Counted from the first letter of the stretch, positions 10,146-22,455 are shown. The stretch is 64,000 nt of DNA from Tuctoria greenei (GCA_036927565.1 JAYESD010000001.1:74171751-74235750); one strand, 5' to 3'. Notes: generated from the letters alone by a model not told the origin. A program made the numbers and translations.

Positions 10146-11913
10146 TCTTGAAGATTGTAGGTCGGTTCTGGCCCCAACTCTAGACACGATGATGCACATA
10201 AAATGATAACATAAAATAAGAACAATCACAAAAAGCACACAATACAATAAACATAAAATCCTACACATTAATGATTTTATTGTTAATTTGAGTCAAAGGC
10301 ATAAATTATGCATTATTTGAAAATTTAGAGTTTAATGAGATAATTTGATTAAAACATATTTTCATACAATTTTTATATTTATTTGAAGCCTATAAATATT
10401 TTCTATAATTCTTTCTCCTTCAAAATATGCTCGAAGTAAATTTATATCATAAAATGTGCATTTTAAAATTTTTACACCATTTTCCATAATTATTTCTATG
10501 CGCAAATTAATTTTTATGAATTAAATACACTTGTAAAGCATTTTATGCATAAATCAGCAATTTAAATTAATTAATAAAAATATTACAGAAGTCAATATAA
10601 ATTAAAAACATTTTTAAATCTGTTTTATAATATTTTTATAGAAACTAGGGATTTTTGTTTAATTTCTGGAATTTTCAGGGGCTTTTCTGCAAAAAAAGAA
10701 TTATTCCAGATTCTAAAAACAATTTTTATATAGTCCAGGGGTCATTCTACAATTTTCCAGTATTTATTTGCTATTTTCTTATATTCCAGGGGCTTCAAAA
10801 TAATTTTTACTTCATTTTACAATTATTTCCTATTTTTTACTTCAAAATATTTGGAATGTTCTGTAATTATGTAAAACTGTGCAGGGGGTTATCTGTTAAA
10901 AGGCCAACGATTACTTGGCTTTAAATGTCGGCCGTTAGATTTAAAATAGATGGCTCGGATTTAAAAGGCCGAAGGGGTACGATGGGTTCTAATCTCGGCC
11001 GTTCGTTCAAATTGGACGGCGGCCGAGCGACCACGTCGCCCAGGGTGGCGCTGGGCGGCGGTGCGAGGCGGCGTAGCGCGCACGCGGCGGCGACCACAAA
11101 ACATGCTACACAGGCTATAGGCCAATTCTAAATGGCGCAAAAGATAGAGGGGGGCAAGGGGTCCTCACTCGAGGGTGTTTCGATGCCGGAGAAGGGGCGA
11201 AAGATGGCCGACGACAAAGAACGGCGGCGGGTCTCGTCGGCGCCCGACGAAGTCAGTGACGCGGCGACTTATCCACCCAACGACGATGTCCGACGAACTC
11301 CTGGGAACACGTCGAACGTGTTAGACAAGCTCCCGAGGTGAGACAAGGGGTGAAACGACGGGAAGCCAGCATTACCGAACTCGTCGGTGCTAGTGTTTGA
11401 GTCATCGGGGCAAGGGATTGGGGGGGGGGGGGTCAGTGGGAATTTATAGGGGATCAAAGGAGTAACTGACGAAGCCATCATAGGGCACTAGCCGACACTT
11501 CATCGGGGTGAAACTGTTAACATTGAAATCGGCGAGTGGGCAGCGTGTCGTGCGCGTGTGTTACGGGCGTGGCGCAGGTGGAGAGGACGAAGCTAACAGC
11601 AGGGCCCGGCTGCTAGTGAGGGGGGAGAGAGAGGAGGCGCGGCGGGCCGACGCGGGAGAGGAGTTGGGCCGAGAATGAAGATTGGGCCCATGTGCATTTT
11701 TCCTTTTTTTTCTTTTTTTTTCTGTTTTGTTTTTCTTCTCTTTTATGATTTGTGTTTTAAAACCAAAATTCTAACGAGTTCAAAATTGAAAATTTCACAC
11801 ATTCAATTATACATGATGCACTCTGCCTTATGTGAATTTTATTCCAGCGAATTTTTTTATAGCTCTTGAAAAAATTATTTTACATTTTTTCTCTCCAAAA
11901 ATTGGGTGTTACA

Positions 11914-12353
11914 AGAAGTGAGAGAGAGTGAATGCCATCAAACCATTTTAAAACATTCATCAATTCAGTCATTACAAATCATCTATTAACACGTCCATTA
12001 CTAGTCATAAGTTTGTCGGTTATGACTCAACATTAATGTGTCCGTTATGACTCAACTGCATCCATTATTATTCAGCCATTAACGTGTCCATTACTAGTCA
12101 TATGTATGCTGAATTTATTAACTAAAATGTCACAAAATTGCATTTCACCAGCACAATACTGTTTTGACAGGTTTGCTTTAAAATGCGTACGTGTGTGACA
12201 CAACCTTTGCCATCTATCATACCCTCAGAACAGATGGACAACAGTCCACTGCATTTCCTTACGGGATTAAAACATCCTCCTAGTATTTCACATATGCCTT
12301 GGAATTCATTTGATTAAACTAAATAAATGATTCCAAAACCCAAATATCTAACA
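11914..12353 (-). repeat. Copia 3' LTR, proximal half
   Basis: Aligns with 17452-17896 of the 5' LTR (blocks GAATGCCAT, ATTACTAGTCATAAGT, ATTCAGCCATTAACG and CCAAATATCTAACA). On the minus strand the LTR starts TGTTAGATATTTGG at 12353, directly after a short purine-rich tract (GGTGGGGAT, 12354-12362) that would be the polypurine tract. Confidence 0.93.
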
Positions 12354-12897
12354 ATCCCCACCAAATTTCAAGTTATATAGGAATACTTTTGGTTTCACTG
12401 TTGTCTGATATATCAACATTTCGATAGAGACTGTTAAGTTAAACATCGATCTAGAACAGAGATTTACACTCATCCACATCTGAAAAATGGACCATGCCTT
12501 GAATTGACAGTTTTGTGTGAATGAGTTTCATCAAAGTCTTAGCTGATACTAGATTTCCAGAAGCATTCCCTCAGTTTGGAGTGTATGAGTCATACTTCCT
12601 GGCCTTTTCATGAGCATCTAGAGATAACCCAATCTCTTAGACTTTGACTAGCAGTCGAGCTCATATAGTTGTATTCTTCAGGAGATGTTTTGTAGGTCAA
12701 CATCTCTACTTATATAAGCCACTCGAAGTTCATTAAGATATTATCAGTCTGCCATACAGAATAGGAGAGTAATGCATCTTAAACGGAGTGGGCTTTGTAC
12801 ATATGTACTATCCTCTCAGCCAACCAGTAGCTTGTTTCAACACCCTAATTCGCAAGATATCTAATCACAAAGGGTGAGTCACCATTATGATATGACT

Positions 12898-13443
12898 TTA
12901 TGTGGGTCTCAAGCCCATCTCCCTCGATGCTTCATCAATCATGTTTTGTGATAGCTCCTTGGTAAAGGGATCTAACAGGTTTTTAGCCATCTGGACATAG
13001 TCCAATACTATCAGTCCGAAGTTTTTCATTTTCCTGACAGATTTCAACAGCCTCTTAACGTGTCTTGATGACTTCATATTACCCTTATAACTGTTAACCT
13101 TGGTAATTACAGTTTGATTATCAAAGTTCATAAGAATAGCAGGAACCAATTTCTCAATAATCAGTAAGTCCATCACAAGTTCACGCAGCCAATCAGCTTC
13201 AACGTTGGCGGTGTCTAATGCTGTGAGTTCTGCTTCCATTGTTGACCTTGTTAAGAAGGTCTGCTTGCAAGACTTCCGGGAAACATCGCCACCTCCCAAA
13301 GTGAACACATATACACTTGTGGCTTTTATCTCATCAACATCAGAAATCCATTTTGAATCACTATAACCTTCTAGCACCCTGGGGTACCCGGTATAGTGAA
13401 GTCCATTTGATGTTCCTTTTAGGGAGTGCATCACTCTTTCCAA
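12898..13443 (-). pseudogene. Copia RNase H domain
   Basis: A 181-residue open stretch with the copia RNase H signature: GYSDSKWISDVDEIKATSVY (usually GYSDADWAGD), KSCKQTFLTRSTMEAELTAL (usually SKKQ...STAEAEY), ADWLREL and DNQTVITKV. The acidic residues of SDSKW, EAEL and the FDNQ segment are kept. Its role would be removal of template RNA during reverse transcription. The preceding pol parts are in other frames. Confidence 0.88.
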
Positions 13444-13626
13444 AGCTCGTCAGTGATCATCTCCCAGATTTGACACAAACTAGCTAAGTCTGCTCACAAC
13501 AAATGAGATATATGGCCTCGTAGCACTAGCTAAATACATCCGTGAACCTATGATTTGGGATTATCTCAATTGATCTTTAGATGTAACTTTATTCTTTCAT
13601 AATAATACACTGGAGTCATGCGGAGT

Positions 13627-13893
13627 TCAAACAGGTTTACAGTCACTAAATCCAAAGTGACTCAAAACGTTTTCCACATAGTGAGATTGCACAAGTGTAG
13701 TCCCACCGTCATCTTCTCGTAATAATTTAATGTTTAAGGTGACATTCGCTTCTCCCAAATCTTTCATTTCAAAACTTTTTGACAAAAAGTCCTTGACCTC
13801 CTTAATCACATTATGTTTGGTCCCAAATATCTGTATGTCATCGACATACAAGCATAAGATCACTCCCTCTCCCCCACCATAGCGGTAATACAT
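13627..13893 (-). pseudogene. Copia reverse transcriptase, C-terminal half
   Basis: An 88-residue stretch that keeps the catalytic box, CLYVDDIQIFG, followed by FLSKSFEMKDLGEA, a standard copia RT segment, and the QSHYVENVL motif. It continues the RT of 14010-14690 after a frame break and a short gap (13894-14009) that encodes the intervening LYGLKQAP-type region with stops. Confidence 0.9.
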
Positions 13894-14009
13894 ACACCTG
13901 TCTGTTCATTCACAACAAATCCTGCAGATGTTTGTGTTTTATCACATTTCTCGTGCCACTTCTTAGGCGCTTGTTTTAGGCCATACAAAGATTTCAACAA
14001 CTTACACAC

Positions 14010-14690
14010 TTATCCTTCATGACCCCTTACTACAAATCCATCTGGCTGATCCATATAAATTTCCTCTTCCAACTCTTCATTAAAGAAAGCTGTCTGAACG
14101 TCCATCTGATGGACAAGCATACTGTGATGGGCAGCCAATGATAGTAGTACTAGTATGGTAGTCAATCTGGCCACGGGTGAGTAAGTATCAATGAAATCTT
14201 TACCTTCTTTCTGGGTATAACCCTTTGCCACAAGCCTTGCTTTGTACTTTTCAATTGTACTATCAGGCCTAAGCTTTTTCTTGAACACCCACTTACATCC
14301 TAAAGGTTTGCATCCATAAGGATGGTCCAAAATATGCCAAGTTCCATTAGACATGATGGAATCTATCACACTTCGGACTGCTTCCTTCCAGTAGTGGGTG
14401 TCTTGAGATGAATATGCCTCTTCAATGGTTCTTGGAGTATCGTCTACTAGATATACAATGAAGTCATCACAAAAAGACTTTGCAATCCTTTGTATTTTAC
14501 TCTTAAGAGTTACTTCATTGTCTTCATCTATTGGACCATCTTCCAGTGAAGATCTTGTGTATATTGATGGAATGTTGGGATCAGAAGAAGAGATAGGATT
14601 CTGTCTAGATGAGCTATGCATCTCTTTCATTGGAAAAATGTCTTCAAAGAATGTGGCATCTCTGGAATCCATGATAATGCCCTCATGCAT
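14010..14690 (-). pseudogene. Copia reverse transcriptase, N-terminal half
   Basis: A 226-residue stretch with the RVT_2 domain from about residue 85. Motifs are WKEAVRSVIDSIMSNGTW, CKWVFKKKLRPD, YKARLVAKGYTQKEGKDF, TYSPVARLTTI and VHQMDVQTAFFNEELEEEIY (first catalytic Asp in QMDVQTAF). The N-terminal 80 residues are the integrase-RT linker. It ends at a stop before the LKQAP region. Confidence 0.92.
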
Positions 14691-15033
14691 ATCAGGAATA
14701 TCTTATTTCACTAATAAAAATCTATATCAAATACTGTGAAAAGCATAAGCAAGAAAGACACAGTCTATAGTGTTCGGTCCAAGCTTTCGCTTCTTCGAGA
14801 TTGGCACACTGACATTAGCCAGACAACCCCAAGTTTGCAGGTAGGAGAGATTTAGTCTATTCTTTTCCTATTGTTCAAATGGTGTTATCTCTTTATTCTT
14901 CGTAGGACTTTATTCAGGACATGACACACAGTCAATATAGCCTCACCCCACCATTGCTTCGAAAGTCCCGCTGTTTCTAACATGGCGTTAACCATCTCAT
15001 TTAGAGTGTGATTCTTTCTTTCAGCAATCCCAT

Positions 15034-15462
15034 TTAGGGAGTTGTCATCTGATGAATTATTATGTTCCTCGCAGAATAATTTAAACTCATTTGAAAAGTA
15101 CTCTCCACCTCGATCGGACCTAAGCTTTCTAGTCTATCTCTCAGGTTGGTTTTCTGCTTCAGCTTTATATAGTTTAAAAAAAAGTGAAATTCCTCATATT
15201 TTGACTTCAATAAATACACATAGTAAAATCTAGTATAATTCTCTATCAAAGTCATGAAAAACTTTTTTCCACCTTTTGTCAATACACCCTTTATCTCACA
15301 CAGACTTGAGTGAACTAGTTCCAATGGTGCCAAGTTTCTTGTCTCTGCTGCCTTGCGAGGCTTGCAAGTTTGTTTTGATTGCACACACACCTGACACCCT
15401 GAACTTTTGATAGTGAGGAACTTAGGGATTAAACTCATACTGCCTAGTTGCATCATGCACAA
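15034..15462 (-). pseudogene. Copia integrase core (broken)
   Basis: Contains the end of the GAG-pre-integrase segment (CQVCVQSKQTCKPRK) and the start of the integrase core (LELVHSSLCEIKG, where LVHSDLCG with a catalytic Asp is usual; here Ser replaces it). KKFFMTLIENYTRFYYVYLLKSK follows (usual form YFVTFIDDYSRY, so a second Asp is also lost). The C-terminal part (about 14700-15030) is scattered over frames. Catalytically dead as read. Confidence 0.85.
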
Positions 15463-15479
15463 AAATTAATATGGCAAAG

Positions 15480-15710
15480 TCATGAATGCCAAATATTTGA
15501 TTCATTATCACATACATGGTTTATCACATTACAAAAAGTATCTGATACTGATAAGCAAAACAAGATATCACATTCATAGCCTTTTCCAATAAAAGATCCA
15601 AATCTGGATACAACACATTTATTGGACTCAAACACTAGCTTATAACCATCTCTACACAATAGAGATACACTAACAAGGTTCTTCTTAAATTGCGGGGACA
15701 TGTTGCACAT
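15480..15710 (-). pseudogene. Copia protease/GAG-pre-integrase linker
   Basis: A 76-residue stretch with FKKNLVSVSLLCRDGYKLVFESNKCVVS, the typical segment between the copia protease and the integrase zinc-binding region (usual form LKKNLISVSLLDKDGYKV). It sits between the protease at 15778 and the integrase at 15462, as expected. Confidence 0.85.
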
Positions 15711-15777
15711 TCTTCGGACGTATGGTCTTCCCTGAAGTAAGCTTCAGATCAAATGTACTGACTCCACTTACAAATGC

Positions 15778-16224
15778 TTAAGAACCATTCCCCATCAACA
15801 CATAAGAAGTCCTTGTGGTATAATAAGAAGAAAATTGAGAAATATCAGCACATACATTTATATTGGCTCTAGTGTCAATCCACCAAACCGGTGAGTGACA
15901 TACTGAAAGAACAAGTGGTATTGGAAAATAAGCAGATGTTGCCTCTTCAGTATTGCCAATAACAATATTTGCAGACTTCTTATGTTTATCTTTATGCTTA
16001 GAGGAAACCTTAGCCCAATGATCAGGTTTGCCGCAAACAAAGCAATCACCCTTTCCTTTATTCTTTTTCTTCTTCTTAAAGCTAGCAGTTTGATTGGCTT
16101 TGTTTTTGTTGCCAGACTTATTTCTATTCTTCTTGTTTGACCAGAAATTCCTGTTCTGCACCAAATTTGCATTATAGCTATTCTCAAGCTCTTTGCCTCG
16201 AATATCCTTTGCTCTTGCCTTCAC
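15778..16224 (-). pseudogene. Copia gag zinc knuckle and protease start
   Basis: A Lys/Asn-rich segment is followed by a zinc knuckle CFVCGKPDHWAKVSS near residue 62, whose last Cys is replaced by Ser, and by the protease active site VWWIDTRANINVC near residue 115, where the canonical DTGA has become DTRA. Both changes would damage function. The gag N-terminal domain is at 16579-16884, in another frame. Confidence 0.88.
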
Positions 16225-16578
16225 TTAAACATCACGAGACCATTTAAATCAGCAATGCTGAATTCTTGTCTCTTATGTTTTAAGGAAGTAGCAAAGTACC
16301 TCAAAAAAATGATAGCTTAGCAATGATGCAACCTGATACAAACTTGTTAGGCAACAGACATGGAAAGTGCTCCACTTCTTTAGCAAGTGACTGAATCTCA
16401 TGAGCCTGTTCTGTTATAGGACGGTCATCGACCATTCTGTAGTCATGAAACTCCTCCATGACGTACAATTCACTGGCTGCATCAGATACTCCAAATTTGG
16501 TCTCAAGTGCATCACATATTTATCTTCCACTAGAGATATCCTTGTAGACATCCGCGAGATGATCGCCTAAAATGCTAA

Positions 16579-16884
16579 TCACGACACCTCTAAACAAATT
16601 ATATGCAACCTCAAAAGCTCCCTCCTCATCAGCAAGAGACCTCCCTGAGGTGCAGGTTTGCCTTCTATGATGTGAAAAACGTTCATGGCAGTCAACCACA
16701 ATATCATCTTTGAGCATAAATGTTTATAGTTTGATCCATCAAAAACATTGGGTCTTAGTGCAGCATTAAAACAACAAGACAAAAAATTCTTAGAATACGA
16801 TTTTTGGATTGTTGGAAAATTAGGAATTATTCGATTTATTTTAATCCATAATAAAGCATAAATCTTGACTTGCTTATTACTCAT
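16579..16884 (-). pseudogene. Copia gag N-terminal domain
   Basis: 101 residues including LRPNVFDGSNYKHLCSKM and LWLTAMNVFHIIEGKP, which match the opening of copia gag polyproteins (FDGTNYKRW...MLFWLT...). A frameshift after residue 85 ends it; scattered gag sequence continues to about 16230 in other frames. Confidence 0.82.
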
Positions 16885-16966
16885 AAATATGTCAAATGTA
16901 ATTGATCCTAGTTCTCATATTAGAAATAGTAATGCTCAAAATTACTAAAGCTAAAATAAAAGTCTC

Positions 16967-17896
16967 AGTATTATACCCAAAAGTGGGACCAGTGCCGAAG
17001 GCACCGGCAGTGCCGTTTCCAACAGTTGACATGTTGGGATGTTCGATGCAGTCGTTCTTGTTTGGTGCAGTGAAGATCGTTGATGCACTGCAGTCACTTT
17101 GCAATGCAGATTTCGTCCACAAACACGTGAAGTAGTCGTAGACAATCTTGGAGTTGATGTAGTTGTACACAAGCATGAAAAGGATGTCGAGTAGTCATGC
17201 AAATGCATTCCCCAAAAATTGTATTCGCCTTCTATCCCATGGCAAGATCTCTAGAGAACATCCCATGGCAAGATCTCTAGAGAACGTCAATTTTGAAGGC
17301 TTGCTCTCTCTATTTCTCATTCTTGATAGAAACAGAGCCGAGAATACTTGGAAGCAGCGCAATGGTGAAATCTTTCTGGAGGATGAGAGGAGAGGTTCCT
17401 CTCTTGTGTGTCTGAAGTTGTGAGGGGAGGGCCTTCTTATATGGGCTCCAGGAGTGAGAGAAAGTGAATGCCATTAAACCGTTTTAAAACATATATGAAT
17501 TCAGCCATTACAAATCAGCTATTAACGCGTCCATTACTAGTCATAAGTACGTCAGTTTTGACTCAACATTAACGTGTCCATTATGACTCAACCATTAACG
17601 CGTCCGTTAAGATTCAGCCATTAACGTTTCCGTTACCTGACATATGTATGCTGAATTGATTAACTAAAACATCACAAAAGTGGCATTTCACCAGCGCAAT
17701 ACTGGTCTGACATGTTTGTCTTAACATGCGTGTGCGTGTGACACAACCTTCACCATCTCTCATACCCTCACAACAGATGGACAACAGTCCACTGCATTTT
17801 CTTATTAGATTAAAACATCCTCCTAGTATTTCACATATGCCTTGGAATTTATTTGATTAAATTAAATAAATGAATCCAATATCCAAATATCTAACA
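16967..17896 (-). repeat. Copia 5' LTR (about 930 bp)
   Basis: Starts TGTTAGATATTTGG at 17896 on the minus strand and runs to about 16967. It pairs with the split 3' LTR. It carries a private 26 bp direct duplication (17235-17260 and 17261-17286), which explains most of its extra length. I could not see a clear primer binding site next to its inner end. Confidence 0.9.
17436..17442 (-). promoter_or_regulatory. Copia LTR TATA box
   Basis: ATATAAG on the minus strand within the LTR, 454 bp from its start, followed by a GC-rich leader. It is the best candidate for the element's promoter. Confidence 0.5.
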
Positions 17897-18656
17897 GGGT
17901 TATCTCTCACATCCCAACCTAAAAAAACTGCGATGCGGTGGCATTGGGGGGTGCGGTGCATCAAGGAGATGTTGGCTTCGAGCGGGCACACGGTGTGCGG
18001 AGGTGATGGTGGCACTGAGCAAACATGGTGTGCGGAGGCGGCAGCGACGGATGGCTGCGATGCACAGTCACGGCAGCGGCCACAACTGGTGAGGAAGGTG
18101 ATAAATTGATTAAATTTTACCCTGTTAATTTATAAGGAATACGTTTGTTGTAACTAGTTAATCAAAATAAATTGTCAATGTATAGATCATAGAAAACATT
18201 ACTTTTGATGATTGTAATGATTAATTTTAATTAAAACAATTTATGGTAATCACAGTAAATTTTGGATAATTTATGGTGCCTGAAGTCAAGACGGATCCTA
18301 AAATATTGCTACCTTTATGGCTGCAGTACCAAACATATATCTTAAATTGTCAAAATTCACTAAATATACTCACAAGAGCACAAGTTCTATTTAATCGAAA
18401 ACAAAAAAATTAATGCAATCTAATGTCTTTTAAGAATTGGAGACAAAGTACTTTAATGCATGCACACCCTTAGATAAGAACCTACCTAAGATTAGTTCGA
18501 CTGTGTTAGAAGTTGATGAACTAATCACATACATCTTGTTGTCAAGAGCACGCCGTTACTCACCTAAAGAATAGATGGATAGGTGACAAGTGGGTCAAGC
18601 CTAGAGTTCGATCCCTCATGCATTTACCAGGTAATAGGAACCTCGAGTAAAATAAT
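17897..18656. other. Unclassified spacer
   Basis: 760 bp between the copia 5' end and CACTA-1. The first 200 bp are G-rich (the TGCGATGCGGTGGCATTGG region) and the rest is AT-rich. No coding, RNA or transposon-end signal was recognised. Confidence 0.5.
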
Positions 18657-19516
18657 CACTACAAGAAACGCGTAAAAGGACGTCGGCTATATGAATGTCG
18701 GTTGGCTCTAGGAACCAACATTCATACACTAAAAACGTCGGTGAACCAACGCCTTTAGCCGACAAAACCTTCTGGACGCATTTAACTTCCAAGTGCATCG
18801 GGGCCGACGCTATTAACGTGTATGAGCATCGGTTTAAGAAAACAAATGAACGTAAATATTATATTCGTCGGTCATGTTTACGGACACACTTACTCACATT
18901 AAGAGCATCGGTCTAAGGAAAACTGATACACTTACGGGCACTACGAGCGTCGGCCTGCCCTCAATACACCGACACACTTAATGCAACTATGAGTGTCGGT
19001 TGTGCCCAAACAGGCGCTTGTAACATTTTTTTTAAAACCGTGTCCATTTCGTCTACCTCCCCGGCTGGGGAGCCTCCGATCAGCAACACAAAACACAACC
19101 AGACAGCAGCTCAACAACATACAATATGCAGCAGCTCCAACACACAACATAGAACATAACATAATATTTTTTGCAGCAGCAGTACAAGCACAAACAGAAG
19201 ATTAAACACACAAATTAACTAACAAACTCGAGACGACAAGTTCTCAAACTTCATATTAATTCAAGTTTATAAAGTGCACGAAAACGAGTAAACAAAGTTC
19301 ACATGTCGTTGTGGGAGCCTCCTCCACTCGCACGTCCCCCACTTGCATCTCCTCCACTTGCACCTACGTTGTTGAGATTGAGGAAAACATCGCAACCTTC
19401 GGGTGTTCCATGATAGGATCCTTGCGATAAACAAATAGAAGAGAAACTTCATAACGTTTTTGCTCACAAGTATTACTAATACGAAATGGACTAAAACTCA
19501 CCAAAGCTCTCTCTCA

Positions 19517-19770
19517 TTTCCTTTTCCTCTAACTCTCTCCCTCTCTCTCTCTATATATATATCTATATCTCTCTCTCCCTCTCTCTCTCTATATATATAT
19601 ATATCTCTATATCTCTCTCTCCCCCGCTCTCACTCGATCTCCCACTCCCTCTCTCCCTCTCTATCTATCTCTTCCTCTCTCCCTCTCTCCCTCTCTCCCT
19701 CTCTATGTATCCCTTCCTCTCCCCCTCTGTCCCTTTCTCACTTGTTCCCTCTTTCTCACACCATATCTCC
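19517..19770. repeat. CT/TA microsatellite
   Basis: About 250 bp of (CT)n with short (TA)n runs inside the 3' part of CACTA-1. The 126-residue Ser/Leu-rich open frame across it is only the repeat translated. Confidence 0.9.
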
Positions 19771-19859
19771 TCTCACTCTTTACCTTAATTTTTCAAAAGT
19801 ATGCAAATTAATATATGTTTTCATCATGAATGTATTGTAATAGATTGCGAGTCATACCG

Positions 19860-22410
19860 TTGCTTCTGAAGCTGGTGATGGATGAGTCTGCAGCAGAGGG
19901 AAAGGCATCAGTGGGGAAAACTGCATCAAGTAAAGTAGTTGTGAGATATATTTAGAAAAATTTTGAAATCGTATAAATTGTTCAAATGTGAAAATTACAT
20001 TTTACCTGGGTAATTTTGCAATCCAGAAGCCAACAGCGACATAAATCCCTGAGGTTGTGGAAGACAAGGTTGACCAGTCGCGGAACCCTGCAACACAAAT
20101 GGTTACAATATTGCATTATAACCCGAGTCAATAATATAAGCGATTGTACCTGTGACAAGGAGCCAACATGTTGTCCTGATTGCATTGGACGAAGCATAAC
20201 AAACTATGATCCCATCCCACCTTGAGCCATCATGTCGAGGTGAAATTGGTTCAGCGTACCGAACTGATAACTGGTGTTAACTTGGGCCATGAACTACATC
20301 AAGTAAATTAGTTGTGAGATCTTGGGTAGAAACATTTTGAAATGGAATAAAATATTCAAATGTAAAAATTATATGTTACCTGAGACATGTACAAATAATG
20401 CACAAATAATGCATCTGTGGCATCTGCTTCCGTGTCTGTTGTTGTTGTTGTTGCAGTTGTATCTTCTTATGCTCCTTGGTGCGTCTCAATTCTTCTCTTA
20501 ATTCATCAGCTATTGCAGTAGATCGAGACCATCTAGAACTAACACAGGAGGACCGTCGTCTAGCATAAGCCTCATGCTCCACATACCCGTCGCCCAACCC
20601 AAGTCTATAAAAAATACAAGTGTGATGAATCGATATTCATTAACCTAGAAATCATCATTATCTTTACAAATAACTCCCATGCGGTAGACCTCTGCCGGCA
20701 TCGTATGCCGAACCTACATCCAACAGCTCTCTTAGATAGTCTGAATTAGCTCTATTATTTTTCTTGAAACACTCAACATATTTTTTGCTGTGATACATTT
20801 GGTCGACAGATAGATGTAAAAAGATAAATTGAGTTGATGGATAGATTCAAAAAATAATCAACATACGTACCAATTATGCATTGCCGCCTGGTCACACAAC
20901 AGCTCCGCGTGATTTGGGTCTGGACCTCTGTGCCTCTTAAGATAAACCTCGAAAAATGTAGGGGCATACCAGTTTCAGCTGTCTGCAATACCAAAATTAA
21001 ACAATTTAATTAATATAATTAATTGAAGCAATCTTAGTAGGAATGTAAGAATTCATACCATGCTTTTGTTCCACCCGCACATATCAATCCGGCCCGAAGA
21101 AGTGCTTTCCTGGCTTGCTCTTGTAGTTTCTTTGGTTTCTATCATAAATATGTTTAATCTCATATGACACCCAATACTTGCATAACCACTCCCAAGCCTC
21201 CATATTCGCACAAATCCAGTCCGCATGGCTCCTCAAGTACTCCTCCTTAGTTAAGTTATGTTTAGCTGCTTCCTGTTTGTCATGGACTAGAACATCACCG
21301 TCTTGTAGTACACGGTCACAGCTTTGATCCGTGCCTTAGAGAAGGAGTCCTTGACACGTCATTTTGCTGCATTATGGAAAACCATACATGCATATGCTTG
21401 ACTTGTACCCTTCGCCAAACGAAATATACCCCGCATACAAGTAACAATTAATGTCAACCAAAGTAAGATGCAATGTAATGGAAACAATCAAAACAAACTT
21501 ACCCAGAAGATCTCCCAAACTTTATCCTGGCATGTACCTGCATCGCCATATGATTGCAGCGCATAGTGATCCCAATTATGCACCGCAATCCTTTGACCAT
21601 CCAATAGAACCATCCCGAGGAAGCAAAATCGGATGTCGTTTCCCAACTCTATGTTAACAACTCGTCGATGCCCCTTGCCACTCCAACCAAGATCAATCCA
21701 GGACCTAGTATCCTTCGGTTTTATAATCGTCCGCTCGTCCAAGCTTTTACTTGGAGTGCATAAAAGGTGCCTTCGCAACCTGTACATAAAAGGTACATAA
21801 AATTAGTTAATTAGTTGACAAGAAAACCAATATAAGAGGTATAATGAACTTATCAATTAATCAAAAATATTACCTAAAGGGGCATCAATCGTGGTGTTCT
21901 AACTCATCTAGCTCTGCCCTTCTTGCAATCCTCGCATCTCGCTCAGGATCATCAGCCTCTTCATCGCCGTCTTCATCATCCCCCTCATTACCATCCTCGG
22001 AGGAGGTTGACCATCTAATAGTCTTTAAGCCTCCTCATGATCCTCCTTCCTGCTCTGACGACTGTCTGACATACTCTGAGCCTCCTTCCTACCTCAACTC
22101 CTGGTACTTCAGGCAACTATCCACCACCCATGTCGGACTCGAACCTCGTTCAGGCTCGCTCGACATCGGCTCTGCCACACAACTCGTAAACTTCCTCTTC
22201 CTTTGCCTACTATAGCTAGCACCCTAGAAATACAAATAAAAATGTAAGGAAACAATAGACAGTTAATTCTGATATCGAAATGTATTTTAAAACAATTACC
22301 TGAAACGGGTTCGTGCGACGCGAACTAGAACTGGGTGTGGAGGACGAAGATCCACTACCCTTCTTGCCCTTCTTCTTCCCCAATCCTGGTAAAAGCTTAA
22401 ACATCAGCAC
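19860..22410 (-). pseudogene. CACTA-1 TNPA-type (transposase_24-like) gene remnant
   Basis: Several minus-strand exons can be followed. 22216-22410 is a Ser-rich start; 21488-21787 carries IDLGWSGKGHRRVVNIELGN and VHNWDHYALQSYGDAGTCQ; the region around 21140-21420 reads like ARIKAVT...YYK and later the KHFFGPD...WICA block; then 20773-20994 and 20376-20597. These match the second protein of grass CACTA elements, which binds subterminal repeats. The exons are separated by apparent introns, and an exon/intron piece is duplicated at 19918-20010 and 20291-20384. Exact splicing cannot be fixed by eye. Confidence 0.7.
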
Positions 22411-22455
22411 AAATTTTTAACTAAATGATTAGTATACAACATTAAATAATAAATC

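Larger units (their letters stand above)
7948..11913. mobile_element. Solo LTR, TGTCACACCC type (about 3.1 kb without its own insert)
   Basis: Bounded by TGTCACACCC and GGGTGTTACA (imperfect inverted ends) and flanked by a perfect 5 bp TSD AGAAG (7943-7947 and 11914-11918) inside the copia 3' LTR. No internal coding domain is present, so it is a solo LTR left by recombination. Without the nested gypsy LTR and its TSD it is about 3122 bp. The size and ends resemble Tekay/RIRE8-type chromovirus LTRs of grasses (inference). A GC-rich stretch at 10980-11300 and very AT-rich DNA at 10260-10860 lie within it. The short open frames inside look like chance. Confidence 0.9.
7487..17896 (-). mobile_element. 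Ty1/copia retrotransposon, decayed, interrupted in its 3' LTR
   Basis: Minus-strand order is 5' LTR (16967-17896), gag, protease, integrase, RT, RNase H, PPT, 3' LTR. Integrase before RT identifies copia. The 3' LTR is in two parts, 11914-12353 and 7487-7947, separated by a 3966 bp insertion with TSD AGAAG. LTR ends are TGT...ACA. Flanks (CGTAG on the left, GGGTT on the right) do not match, so no TSD is seen. Coding parts are split by many stops and frame changes, so the element is inactive. Confidence 0.92.

Noticed and set aside
10925..11341. Two consecutive open frames of 68 and 69 residues
   Set aside because: They lie in a GC-rich part of a solo LTR, have no domain, and are best explained by composition.
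19460..19840. 126-residue Ser/Leu-rich open frame
   Set aside because: It is only a translation of the CT/TA microsatellite.
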